Source: an uncultured Dietzia sp.
GTDB lineage: Bacteria; Actinomycetota; Actinomycetes; Mycobacteriales; Mycobacteriaceae
Reading direction: 5' to 3'
DNA length: 6,013 nucleotides
Assembly (NCBI GenBank): GCA_946570335.1
Contig: CAMNYG010000093.1
Span: 1 to 6,013, forward strand
The notes under the pieces were generated by a model, which was not told the origin of the DNA, did not search any database, and saw only the letters and a list, made by a program, of their open reading frames with translations. Made by a program: the position numbers and the translations under genes. Below, in pieces: positions 1-6,013 of the stretch. Each line of letters starts with the position of its first letter. Position 1 is the stretch's first letter.

Positions 1-1
1 C

Positions 2-1237
2 GGTGTCCCGGTCGCGCTCAAGGACGTGTTCACCACCACCGACGCGCCCACCACGTGCGCCTCGCGGATGCTCGAGGGCTACATGTCGCCCTACGACGCG
101 ACGGTGACCAGCCGCCTGCGTGCCGCGGGCATCCCGATCCTCGGCAAGACCAACCTGGACGAGTTCGCGATGGGCTCCTCGACCGAGAACTCGGCGTACG
201 GCCCGACCCGCAATCCGTGGGACCACGACCGGACGCCCGGTGGCTCCGGTGGCGGCTCGGCCGCGGCCCTGGCTTCCTTTCAGGCACCGCTGGCCGTGGG
301 CACCGACACCGGTGGCTCCATCCGTCAGCCCGCCGCACTCACCGCCACGGTCGGTGTCAAGCCGACGTACGGCACGGTCTCGCGACACGGGCTCGTCGCC
401 TCAGCCTCGTCGCTCGACCAGGGCGGGCCCTGCGCCCGGACCGTCGAGGACACGGCACTTCTGCATCAGGTGATCGCCGGCCACGATCCCAGCGACTCGA
501 CCAGCCTCGACGTCGCGATCCCCGACATGGTGGTCGCGGCCCGGGAAGGCGCGCGCGGCGACCTGAAGGGTGTCCGCGTGGGTGTCGTGCGCGAACTGGC
601 GGGCGACGGATACCAGGCCGGCGTCGAGGCCTCCTTCCGGACCGCGGTGGAAACCCTCCGGGGTCTCGGCGCCGAGATCGTCGAGGTCTCGTGTCCGAAC
701 TTCAAGTACGCGCTGCCCGCGTACTACCTGATCCTCCCGTCCGAGGTCTCGTCCAACCTGGCCCGCTTCGACGCCATGCGTTACGGACTCCGCACCGGTG
801 AGGGCTCCGCAGATCAGGTGATGGCCGCCAGCCGCGCAGAGGGGCTGGGGCCGGAGGTCAAACGCCGGATCATGCTGGGTACCTACGCGCTGTCGGCCGG
901 ATACTACGACGCCTTCTACGGTCAGGCGCAGAAGATCCGGACGCTCATCGCACGTGACTTCGACGCCGCCTACGAAGACGTGGACGTGCTGGTTTCACCC
1001 ACCACACCCACCACCGCGTTCCCGCTGGGGGACAAGGTGTCGGATCCGGTCGCGATGTACCAGTTCGACCTGTGCACCCTGCCGCTCAACCTCGCCGGCC
1101 ACTGCGGCATGTCCGTGCCGACCGGCCTGGTGGACGGACTGCCCGCCGGCATGCAGATCATGGCGCCGGCCATGGCCGACGAGCGTCTGTACCGGGTCGG
1201 TGCGGCGTTCGAGGCCGCGAGGGGCGCGATCGCGTGA
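2..1237 (+). CDS. gatA: Aspartyl/glutamyl-tRNA amidotransferase subunit A (GatA), 5'-truncated by window edge
   Basis: GatA is the glutaminase (amidase) subunit of the cytoplasmic GatCAB complex. It releases ammonia from glutamine, which GatB uses to amidate Glu-tRNA(Gln) or Asp-tRNA(Asn). The reading frame is open to the left edge; about 411 residues are visible and roughly 80 N-terminal residues are missing from a family length near 490. The amidase-signature Ser-cisSer-Lys triad is complete: the Lys of GVPVALKD at bases 20-22, the cis-Ser in the Gly/Ser loop GGSGGGS at 245-247, and the nucleophile Ser of [10 protein letters not shown] at 317-319. The conserved block [13 protein letters not shown] (from about base 143) is also typical. 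The ATG-like positions inside the frame, including GTG at 26, are not starts because the lysine motif lies upstream. GatC is expected just upstream. The stop overlaps the next gene's GTG start by 4 bp (GTGA), suggesting translational coupling. Identity is near certain. Confidence 0.97.
   Translation, partial: GVPVALKDVFTTTDAPTTCASRMLEGYMSPYDATVTSRLRAAGIPILGKTNLDEFAMGSSTENSAYGPTRNPWDHDRTPGGSGGGSAAALASFQAPLAVGTDTGGSIRQPAALTATVGVKPTYGTVSRHGLVASASSLDQGGPCARTVEDTALLHQVIAGHDPSDSTSLDVAIPDMVVAAREGARGDLKGVRVGVVRELAGDGYQAGVEASFRTAVETLRGLGAEIVEVSCPNFKYALPAYYLILPSEVSSNLARFDAMRYGLRTGEGSADQVMAASRAEGLGPEVKRRIMLGTYALSAGYYDAFYGQAQKIRTLIARDFDAAYEDVDVLVSPTTPTTAFPLGDKVSDPVAMYQFDLCTLPLNLAGHCGMSVPTGLVDGLPAGMQIMAPAMADERLYRVGAAFEAARGAIA
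1219..1224 (+). promoter_or_regulatory. Shine-Dalgarno of the MFS transporter gene
   Basis: GAGGGG lies inside the end of gatA, 9 bases before the GTG at 1234. This spacing favours 1234 over the second in-frame GTG at 1240, which would have a 15-base spacer. It fits reinitiation or coupling with gatA translation. Confidence 0.5.
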
Positions 1238-2619
1238 CCGTGGTCCCCGAGCGGGACGCGTGGAAGGCACTCGCGGCCCTGGTCATCGGGTTCTTCATGA
1301 TCCTGGTGGATCAGACGATCGTCGCGGTGGCCACCGAGGCGTTCGTCACCCAGCTGGGCGCTACGACCAACCAGGTCATCTGGGTGACCAGCGCCTATCT
1401 GCTCGCCTATGTGGTGCCGTTGCTGTTCACCGGCCGACTCGGGGACCAGATCGGCCCGCGCACGGTGGCGATCGCCGGGTTGGTCGTGTTCACCGGGGCG
1501 TCGTTGTGGTGTGGGCTCGCCCCTGATGTCGAGACCCTGATCGTCGCGCGCGTCTTCCAGGGGATCGGCGCGGCTCTCCTGACGCCGCAATCGCTGAGTG
1601 TCATCACCCGGGTGTTCGCGTCGGACCGCCGCGGTGCCGCGATGGGCGCCTGGGGTGCGGTCGCGGGCATCGCCTCGGTGGTGGGCCCGGTGCTCGGCGG
1701 GGTGCTCATCGACACGTTCGACTGGCGTTGGATCTTCTTCGTCAACATCCCGTTCGGGATCGTCGCGGTGGTACTCGTCTGGCTGTGGGTGCCGACACTG
1801 CAGACCCGCCGCCATTCCTACGACATCCCCGGCATCCTGCTGTCGGCCGTCGGCATGTTCCTGCTCGTGTACGGGGTACAGCAGGGCGAGTCGCACGGGT
1901 GGGGCGCCACGACGGGGGCCTTCATCGCTCTGGGACTGCTCGCGCTCGTGGTGTTCCTCTGGTGGCAGTCGCGCGTGCGGACCGAACCGCTCGTTCCGCT
2001 CCGGCTGTTCCGGGACCGCAACTTCTCGATCGGGAACTTCGGGGTCTCGACGATCGGCTTCGTCACCGCCGGCACGATGGTGCCGCTGATGTTCTATCTC
2101 CAGGGCGTCAAGGGAATGAGCCCCACGACGGCGGGACTGATGTTGCTCCCGATGGCGGTGATCGCCGGCATCCTCGCGCCGATCGTGGGCCGACTCGCGG
2201 ACCGTCTCGATCCGCGGATCTTCACCGGTATCGGCTACTTCTCGTACTCGATCTCACTGATCTGGCTGGCGCTGGTCATGGATTCGTTCACGTCGATCCC
2301 GATGCTGCTTGGTCCGATCGCGCTGATGGGGGTGGGGAACGGGTGTGTGTGGGCGCCCACGTCGTCCACGGCGATGCGGCGACTGGAACTGGAGTCCGCG
2401 GGTGCGGGGTCCGGCGTGTACAACACCACGCGTCAGGTGGGCGCCGTGCTGGGCTCGGCGGCGATCGGGGCGTTGATGCAAGCCCGCCTCGTCGCCCACG
2501 GCGACGTCGGTCAGGCCGTGGCGGATGCGATGTTCCTGCCCGCGGTCGTGGTGTTGCTGGGCGGTCTGGCCACCATGGCCTTCCGCACCGATGAACAGTC
2601 GGTGAGCTCGGCGCGGTGA
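1234..2619 (+). CDS. DHA2-family (EmrB/QacA-like) MFS transporter
   Basis: This is an inner-membrane major facilitator protein of 461 residues, the length expected for the 14-helix drug:H+ antiporter-2 group. Helices run nearly end to end, beginning around residues 12-34, 48-66 and 77-95. Family marks are the acidic residue in helix 1 ([10 protein letters not shown], Asp26), loop 2-3 motif A ([10 protein letters not shown], 67-76), motif B ([14 protein letters not shown], 106-119), the antiporter motif C in helix 5 ([16 protein letters not shown], 141-156), and the [12 protein letters not shown] block (165-175) typical of this group. Members usually expel drugs, dyes or metabolites using the proton gradient; the substrate cannot be read from sequence. 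I chose GTG 1234 for its Shine-Dalgarno and because the helix-1 lead-in follows directly. The frame stays open upstream to 1072, but that part overlaps gatA. The gene overlaps gatA by 4 bp and precedes pfkA by 45 bp, so it is probably co-transcribed with gatA. Family call is firm; drug export is only inference. Confidence 0.92.
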   Translation: MTVVPERDAWKALAALVIGFFMILVDQTIVAVATEAFVTQLGATTNQVIWVTSAYLLAYVVPLLFTGRLGDQIGPRTVAIAGLVVFTGASLWCGLAPDVETLIVARVFQGIGAALLTPQSLSVITRVFASDRRGAAMGAWGAVAGIASVVGPVLGGVLIDTFDWRWIFFVNIPFGIVAVVLVWLWVPTLQTRRHSYDIPGILLSAVGMFLLVYGVQQGESHGWGATTGAFIALGLLALVVFLWWQSRVRTEPLVPLRLFRDRNFSIGNFGVSTIGFVTAGTMVPLMFYLQGVKGMSPTTAGLMLLPMAVIAGILAPIVGRLADRLDPRIFTGIGYFSYSISLIWLALVMDSFTSIPMLLGPIALMGVGNGCVWAPTSSTAMRRLELESAGAGSGVYNTTRQVGAVLGSAAIGALMQARLVAHGDVGQAVADAMFLPAVVVLLGGLATMAFRTDEQSVSSAR

Positions 2620-2646
2620 CCCCCGTTCACCTCTAGACTGCGGGGG
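2615..2646 (+). repeat. Two interlocking inverted repeats at the transporter/pfkA junction
   Basis: GGTGA (2615-2619, covering the transporter stop codon) is complementary to TCACC (2627-2631), and CCCCCG (2620-2625) is complementary to CGGGGG (2641-2646). The arms interleave, so as RNA they could form either hairpin or an H-type pseudoknot. The structure ends 7 bases before the pfkA Shine-Dalgarno. It might attenuate read-through from gatA-transporter, or be chance in a GC-rich gap. There is no T-tract. Confidence 0.35.
2634..2639 (+). promoter_or_regulatory. Possible -10 box for pfkA
   Basis: TAGACT fits the actinobacterial housekeeping -10 pattern TANNNT and stands out in a GC-rich gap. 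It would start transcription near 2646, leaving a leader of about 19 bases that includes the Shine-Dalgarno. No convincing -35 box is visible 16-19 bases upstream, which is common in these organisms but keeps the call weak. Confidence 0.3.
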
Positions 2647-2650
2647 AACC

Positions 2651-2658
2651 GAGAGGAG
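2651..2658 (+). promoter_or_regulatory. Shine-Dalgarno of pfkA
   Basis: GAGAGGAG contains the core AGGAG (2654-2658), 6 bases before the GTG at 2665. It fixes that GTG as the start; the next residues, [10 protein letters not shown], are the normal beginning of a phosphofructokinase. Confidence 0.75.
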
Positions 2659-2664
2659 CTCCAC

Positions 2665-3699
2665 GTGCGTATAGGCGTGCTCACCGCCGGTGGCGACTGC
2701 CCCGGGCTCAACGCTGTGATCCGGGCGCTGGTCCGTACCGCCCATTCCGAGTATGACTCGCCGGTGTTGGGTTTCCAGGACGGGTGGTCCGGGTTGGTGC
2801 ACGACCGTGCGGTACCGCTGTTCGACGACGAGGAGATCGACCGCATCTTGTTGCGCGGCGGCACGATCCTCGGAACGGGCCGGCTCAACCCGGACATTCT
2901 CACGGCGAGCCTGCCGGAGATCCGCCGTACGTTGGATCGGCATTCGATCGACGCGCTGGTCGCGATCGGGGGAGACGGGACGCTCACGGCCGCCCGGTGG
3001 CTCACCGAGAACGGGATCCCGGTGGTGGGGGTGCCCAAGACCATAGACAACGACGTGGGTGGGACCGACTACACCTTCGGCTTCGACACCGCGGTGTCGA
3101 TCGCCTCCGACGCGATCGACCGACTGCACACCACGGCCGAGTCCCACGAGCGGGTGATGCTCGTGGAGGTGATGGGTCGTCACGCGGGGTGGATCGCGTT
3201 GCACGCGGGACTGGCCTCGGGGGCCCACATGATCGTCATCCCCGAGGTGCCGTTCGACATCGACTACGTGTGCAAGGTCATGAAGCGCCGCTTCCAGATG
3301 GGCGAGGCCTACGGGATCTGCGTGGTGGCCGAGGGGGCCACTCCTGCCGAGGGGTCCGGGATGAGCCTTCGCGAAGGGGGCGTCGACCAATTCGGCCACC
3401 AGGTGTTCACCGGGGTGGCGGACCAGATGGCCGGGGCGATAGCCGAGCGGATGAACCGCGACGTGCGCACCACGGTCCTGGGCCACATCCAGCGAGGGGG
3501 AACTCCGACCGCCTACGATCGCGTCCTGGCGACCCGTTTCGGGGTACACGCGGCGCATGCCGTGCACCGGGGTGATTTCGGTCAGATCGTGGCTCTGCAC
3601 GGAGAGGCGATCGAAATGGTGCCGGTAGAGGACGCGGTGGCGGTGCTCAAGACCGTTCCGGAGGACCGCTACCGCGAGGCCGCCTGCCTCTTCGGCTAG
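2665..3699 (+). CDS. pfkA: 6-phosphofructokinase (group III, probably ATP-dependent)
   Basis: PfkA phosphorylates fructose 6-phosphate to fructose 1,6-bisphosphate, the committed step of glycolysis, in the cytoplasm. The 344 residues match the usual length of about 340. Visible marks are the N-terminal phosphate-binding turn [13 protein letters not shown] (4-16), LGTGR (69-73), the nucleotide motif IGGDGT (101-106), the catalytic block PKTIDND (124-130, catalytic base Asp128), the substrate motif [10 protein letters not shown] (170-179), and [15 protein letters not shown] near residues 272-286. Gly105 (E. coli position 104) is the ATP-type residue, since pyrophosphate enzymes carry Asp there. 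Lys125 (E. coli Gly124) is the residue seen in pyrophosphate enzymes and group III relatives. ATP use is therefore likely but inferred. The GTG start is fixed by a strong Shine-Dalgarno. The gene sits 45 bp after the transporter and 10 bp before gatB, the same pfkA-gatB pairing I recall in mycobacteria. Confidence 0.96.
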   Translation: MRIGVLTAGGDCPGLNAVIRALVRTAHSEYDSPVLGFQDGWSGLVHDRAVPLFDDEEIDRILLRGGTILGTGRLNPDILTASLPEIRRTLDRHSIDALVAIGGDGTLTAARWLTENGIPVVGVPKTIDNDVGGTDYTFGFDTAVSIASDAIDRLHTTAESHERVMLVEVMGRHAGWIALHAGLASGAHMIVIPEVPFDIDYVCKVMKRRFQMGEAYGICVVAEGATPAEGSGMSLREGGVDQFGHQVFTGVADQMAGAIAERMNRDVRTTVLGHIQRGGTPTAYDRVLATRFGVHAAHAVHRGDFGQIVALHGEAIEMVPVEDAVAVLKTVPEDRYREAACLFG

Positions 3700-3702
3700 A
3701 TT
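3697..3702 (+). promoter_or_regulatory. Possible -10 box for leaderless gatB transcription
   Basis: TAGATT matches TANNNT, and its first three bases are the pfkA stop codon. Its last T is followed by 7 bases and then the gatB ATG at 3710. This is the spacing at which a transcript would start at or next to the A of ATG. The absence of any Shine-Dalgarno before gatB supports a leaderless reading. No -35 box is evident and the site could be chance. Confidence 0.4.
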
Positions 3703-3709
3703 GTTCGGC

Positions 3710-5191
3710 ATGGAGTTCACCGAGGTCGTGTCACGTTTCGATCCCGTCATGGGCATGGAGGTGCACGTCGAGCTGCACACCGCCACCAAGATGTTCTGCG
3801 GTTGCCCGACCACCTTCGGGGCTGATCCCAACACCCAGGTGTGTCCCGTGTGTATCGGGCTGCCGGGTGCGCTGCCCGTCGCCAACCGTCAGGCGGTCGA
3901 GTGGGCGATCAAGATCGGTCTCGCGTTGAACTGCTCGATCGCGCCGTACAGTCGCTTCGCCCGGAAGAACTACTTCTATCCGGACCAGCCGAAGAACTAC
4001 CAGATCTCGCAGTACGACGAGCCCATCGCCTTCGACGGCTACCTGGACGTCCAGCTCGAGGACGGCACCACCTGGCGCGTGGACGTGGAACGAGCCCACA
4101 TGGAAGAGGACACGGGCAAGTCGACTCACGTCGGCTCGTCCTCCGGTCGTATCCACGGGGCGACACACTCGCTGCTCGACTTCAACCGGGCCGGAGTGCC
4201 GCTCATCGAGATCGTCTCCAAGCCGATCGTCGGGGCGGGGGAGCGGGCCCCGGAGATCGCGCGTGCGTATGTGAGTGCGCTGCGCGACCTGCTGAGGAGC
4301 CTCGACGTCTCCGATGTGCGCATGGACCAGGGCTCGATGCGGTGCGACGCCAACGTGTCGCTGATGCCCAAGGGGACCACCGAGTTCGGCACCCGCACCG
4401 AGACGAAGAACGTCAACTCGCTGCGTAGCGTCGAGGCGGCGGTGCGCTATGAGATGTGCCGGCAGGCAAACGTCCTCTCCGAGGGGGGAGAGGTGGTCCT
4501 GGAGACTCGTCACTTCCACGAGGGCGACGGCACCACCACGGCCGGACGACCCAAGGAGTCGGCCGAGGACTACCGCTACTTCCCGGAGCCCGACCTGGCG
4601 CCGGTGGAGCCCTCCTCGGAGCTGATCGAGCAGATCCGGGCCACGTTGCCGGAGCTTCCGTGGGTGCGTCGTGCTCGCGTGCAGAAGGAGTGGGGCGTCT
4701 CCGACGAGGAGATGCGGGATCTCGTCAACGCCGGCGCTCTGGATCTGATCCTGGCCACCGTGGACGCTGGTGCGTCCCCGACCGAGGCCCGGTCGTGGTG
4801 GGTGTCCTACCTGACGCAGCAGGCCAACAAGCGGGAGGTCGAGCTCGACGCCTTGTCCATCACTCCGGCTCAGGTGACCCGGGTGATCGAGTTGGTCGCG
4901 GAGGGCAAGCTCACGAACAAGCTGGCCCGCCAGGTCGTGGACGCGGTCCTCGACGGCGAGGGGGAGCCGGACCAGATCGTGGCGGACAAGGGCCTCGAGG
5001 TGGTCCGCGACGACTCGGCGCTGCAGAAGGCCGTCGATGACGCGCTGGCCGCGCAGCCGGACATCGCAGACAAGATCCGCTCCGGCAAGGTCCAGGCAGC
5101 CGGTGCGATCGTCGGCGCAGTCATGAAGTCCACCCGCGGGCAGGCCGACCCCGCCCGTGTGAAGGAGTTGGTGATCGCCGCCTGCAGCTGA
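3710..5191 (+). CDS. gatB: Aspartyl/glutamyl-tRNA amidotransferase subunit B (GatB)
   Basis: GatB binds the mischarged tRNA, phosphorylates the Glu or Asp side chain with ATP, and amidates it with ammonia channelled from GatA. It is 493 residues, close to the usual length. The N-terminal catalytic cradle begins at GMEVHVEL (15-22). Four cysteines, CGC (30 and 32) and CPVC (45 and 48), form the zinc site found in many bacterial GatBs. [20 protein letters not shown] (82-101), HMEEDTGK (130-137), the family signature [13 protein letters not shown] (155-167), [13 protein letters not shown] and [10 protein letters not shown] are all intact. A helical linker and the YqeY-like tRNA-binding tail fill roughly residues 295-493, including NKLARQVV and the late [18 protein letters not shown] chose ATG 3710; an in-frame TTG at 3701 adds only three residues and has no better ribosome site. 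It lies 10 bp after pfkA and is separated from its partner gatA by two unrelated genes. Confidence 0.97.
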   Translation: MEFTEVVSRFDPVMGMEVHVELHTATKMFCGCPTTFGADPNTQVCPVCIGLPGALPVANRQAVEWAIKIGLALNCSIAPYSRFARKNYFYPDQPKNYQISQYDEPIAFDGYLDVQLEDGTTWRVDVERAHMEEDTGKSTHVGSSSGRIHGATHSLLDFNRAGVPLIEIVSKPIVGAGERAPEIARAYVSALRDLLRSLDVSDVRMDQGSMRCDANVSLMPKGTTEFGTRTETKNVNSLRSVEAAVRYEMCRQANVLSEGGEVVLETRHFHEGDGTTTAGRPKESAEDYRYFPEPDLAPVEPSSELIEQIRATLPELPWVRRARVQKEWGVSDEEMRDLVNAGALDLILATVDAGASPTEARSWWVSYLTQQANKREVELDALSITPAQVTRVIELVAEGKLTNKLARQVVDAVLDGEGEPDQIVADKGLEVVRDDSALQKAVDDALAAQPDIADKIRSGKVQAAGAIVGAVMKSTRGQADPARVKELVIAACS

Positions 5192-5213
5192 CGTGGCGCC
5201 ACGCGGTGCCACG
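5192..5213 (+). terminator. Strong hairpin directly after gatB, likely terminator
   Basis: CGTGGCGCC (5192-5200) pairs with GGTGCCACG (5205-5213) over nine positions, eight Watson-Crick and one G-U, around the tetraloop ACGC. The stem starts one base after the gatB stop. No U-tract follows; the next bases are GCGTT and then a C run. Hairpins without U-tracts are often proposed as terminators in actinobacteria. An overlapping perfect 12-bp palindrome (5192-5203) is an alternative fold. The element would also form on the opposite strand. Confidence 0.5.
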
Positions 5214-5248
5214 GCGTTCCCCCCGGGGGGGCAACGAACCGGCCGGGG

Positions 5249-5266
5249 GCACCGACTGGACGGTGC
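5249..5266. repeat. Inverted repeat in the gatB/lppZ convergent gap
   Basis: GCACCG (5249-5254) and CGGTGC (5261-5266) form a perfect 6-bp stem around the 6-base loop ACTGGA. No T-tract follows on either strand. It may add to termination between the convergent genes, or be chance. Confidence 0.3.
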
Positions 5267-5272
5267 TGTCGG

Positions 5273-5289
5273 GGCAGACTGCATCTGCC
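5273..5289 (-). terminator. Hairpin just past the lppZ stop, possible terminator
   Basis: GGCAGA (5273-5278) and TCTGCC (5284-5289) form a 6-bp stem with loop CTGCA. Read on the minus strand it begins 3 bases after the lppZ-like stop codon (5293-5295). There is no T-tract. Its position just past the stop is the main argument. Confidence 0.35.
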
Positions 5290-5292
5290 ACG

Positions 5293-6012
5293 TCACATGC
5301 GGGCGTCTCCACCCCCACCGGACTGCGGCAGGATCACCACGCGATCATCGGTCGGGACAGGCGAGCCCCCGTCCTTGTTCGTGGTGCCGGCCAGCAGGAT
5401 GCCGTCGTCGATCGCGGTGAGACCGGTCAGGCGGCCGTAGCGATCCTCCGCCAGGGCCTCGGGCTGCCCACGGGCGGCGCCGCCGGCCGTCTGGACAGTG
5501 TCCACCCGCAAGGCGTCCGGGAGGGCGATGGACAGCGCCCCCTCGGTCGCCGCACACCCGCCTGCCGTGTTCTGGCCGGGCCAGGTCCACACGACCCGAT
5601 CCGCGGTGCGTAGCGACGCGCCCCGATCGGAGACCGTCGACAGGAACAACTCGTCAGCGTGGGTGCACAGGCCCTGGATCTGACCCAGGCCACCCGAGAC
5701 CACCTCGGGGTGCTCCGCCCGGCCGATCCCACGGAAATCCGGAAAGCGCAGCAACTCTCCGTCAACCCCGACCGTGAGCACCTCGTTGACGAAGGTCAGC
5801 CCCCCGGAGGCGGCGGGAGCCAGTTCTGCCACGGTACGCGGGGTATCGCCGCGTGCCAGCCGCTCGATGCGGCTGGGGCCGTCTCCCACCACGAGGAGGT
5901 ACACGAGTCTGTCCTGGGTGAAGTCCGGCGACGGTGCGACCGCGGCCACCCGACCGGCGCCCGGATCGACGCGGCCGAACTCCTCGGGCGGTGTATCCGG
6001 TGCGACGATCCT
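5293..6012 (-). CDS. lppZ: LppZ-like lipoprotein, PQQ sugar-dehydrogenase-like beta-propeller (C-terminal part)
   Basis: The frame is open to the right edge, so the start, signal peptide and lipobox lie outside; 239 residues are visible. A GTG at 5947-5949 is internal, since the frame reads through upstream as in-family sequence (FGRVDPGAGRVA). From memory of mycobacterial LppZ, several blocks correspond: SPDFTQDRLVY, RIERLARGDTPRTV, VVWTWPGQNTAGGCAA and, near the end, TTNKDGG, PTDDRVV and a Gly-rich tail. The family resembles the glucose/sorbosone dehydrogenase beta-propeller, and LppZ is predicted to be anchored outside the cell membrane. Its enzyme activity and substrate are not established to my knowledge. 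Two cysteines, in GLC (5665-5667) and GCA (5554-5556), could form a disulfide. The YVGTGD-like propeller motif of true dehydrogenases is not recognisable here, and any catalytic His would be in the missing part. Being convergent with gatB also matches the mycobacterial neighbourhood. The symbol rests on this recalled similarity. Confidence 0.75.
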   Translation of the reverse strand, partial: RIVAPDTPPEEFGRVDPGAGRVAAVAPSPDFTQDRLVYLLVVGDGPSRIERLARGDTPRTVAELAPAASGGLTFVNEVLTVGVDGELLRFPDFRGIGRAEHPEVVSGGLGQIQGLCTHADELFLSTVSDRGASLRTADRVVWTWPGQNTAGGCAATEGALSIALPDALRVDTVQTAGGAARGQPEALAEDRYGRLTGLTAIDDGILLAGTTNKDGGSPVPTDDRVVILPQSGGGGDARM

Positions 6013-6013
6013 C

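Noticed and set aside
1072..1233. An upstream extension of the transporter to the GTG-like start at 1072
   Set aside because: It would overlap gatA by more than 160 bases and add an Arg/Gly-rich stretch with no membrane character; GTG 1234 has a Shine-Dalgarno and leads directly into helix 1.
970..1896. A 308-codon minus-strand frame across the gatA/transporter junction
   Set aside because: It lies opposite two well-supported genes, is rich in His, Arg, Asp and Glu, and shows no domain.
2655..2662. Palindrome GGAGCTCC overlapping the pfkA Shine-Dalgarno, as a regulatory hairpin
   Set aside because: It is too short to fold on itself beyond two base pairs and is most simply explained by the ribosome site followed by chance sequence.
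3701..3709. TTG at 3701 as the gatB start
   Set aside because: It adds only three residues, has no Shine-Dalgarno, and is a rarer start codon than the ATG at 3710, which also fits the possible leaderless promoter.
2254..3885. A 543-codon open frame on the minus strand across pfkA
   Set aside because: It is antisense to pfkA and to the ends of the transporter and gatB genes, and its product is rich in His, Arg, Gly and Asp with no recognisable domain. Long antisense frames are expected in high-GC DNA.
3731..5296. A 521-codon open frame on the minus strand across gatB
   Set aside because: It mirrors gatB, which has full family motifs; the antisense product is compositionally biased and matches nothing I recognise. 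Its start also overlaps the real lppZ-like stop region.
5193..5613. Small plus-strand frames downstream of gatB
   Set aside because: They are Arg/Gly-rich, have no family features, and run antisense into the lppZ-like gene, whose own frame has recognisable motifs.
1..6013. Mobile element, CRISPR array, tRNA or other structured RNA gene
   Set aside because: I saw no transposase or integrase motifs, no terminal or regularly spaced repeats, and no tRNA-like sequence; the coding genes fill the window almost completely.

Overview
The window is a stretch of ordinary core chromosome from a high-GC actinobacterium. Codon third positions are strongly G/C, GTG starts are common, and the gene order (gatA, pfkA and gatB on one strand, facing an lppZ-like gene) is the one I recall from Mycobacterium and its relatives. 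This suggests the order Mycobacteriales, for example a Dietzia-, Gordonia- or Rhodococcus-like genus. The genus is inference, because no rRNA or other marker is present.

Layout on the + strand: (1) the last ~411 codons of gatA, the amidase subunit of the Glu/Asp-tRNA amidotransferase, with its start beyond the left edge; (2) a DHA2-type 14-helix MFS transporter whose GTG start overlaps the gatA stop by 4 bp; (3) pfkA, a 6-phosphofructokinase, after a 45-bp gap with a clear Shine-Dalgarno sequence; (4) gatB, the tRNA-binding subunit of the same amidotransferase, starting 10 bp after pfkA without a Shine-Dalgarno. On the - strand, running in from the right edge, is the C-terminal part of an LppZ-type lipoprotein with a sugar-dehydrogenase-like beta-propeller fold. 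It converges on gatB across a 101-bp hairpin-rich gap that probably holds terminators for both sides. No gene-free stretch exceeds 300 bp.

How the genes relate: GatA makes ammonia from glutamine and GatB uses it to convert mischarged Glu-tRNA(Gln) or Asp-tRNA(Asn) to the correct species. GatC is presumably just upstream. PfkA controls glycolytic flux and the MFS protein probably exports or takes up a small molecule. The latter two have no evident biochemical tie to GatCAB but share its operon.

I see no mobile element, CRISPR array, RNA gene or obvious new system. The points worth a second look are small: the transporter lodged inside the gat-pfk cluster, a possible leaderless promoter for gatB whose -10 box includes the pfkA stop codon, interlocking inverted repeats at the transporter/pfkA junction, the mixed ATP/PPi-type residues in PfkA, and the strong hairpin starting one base after gatB.
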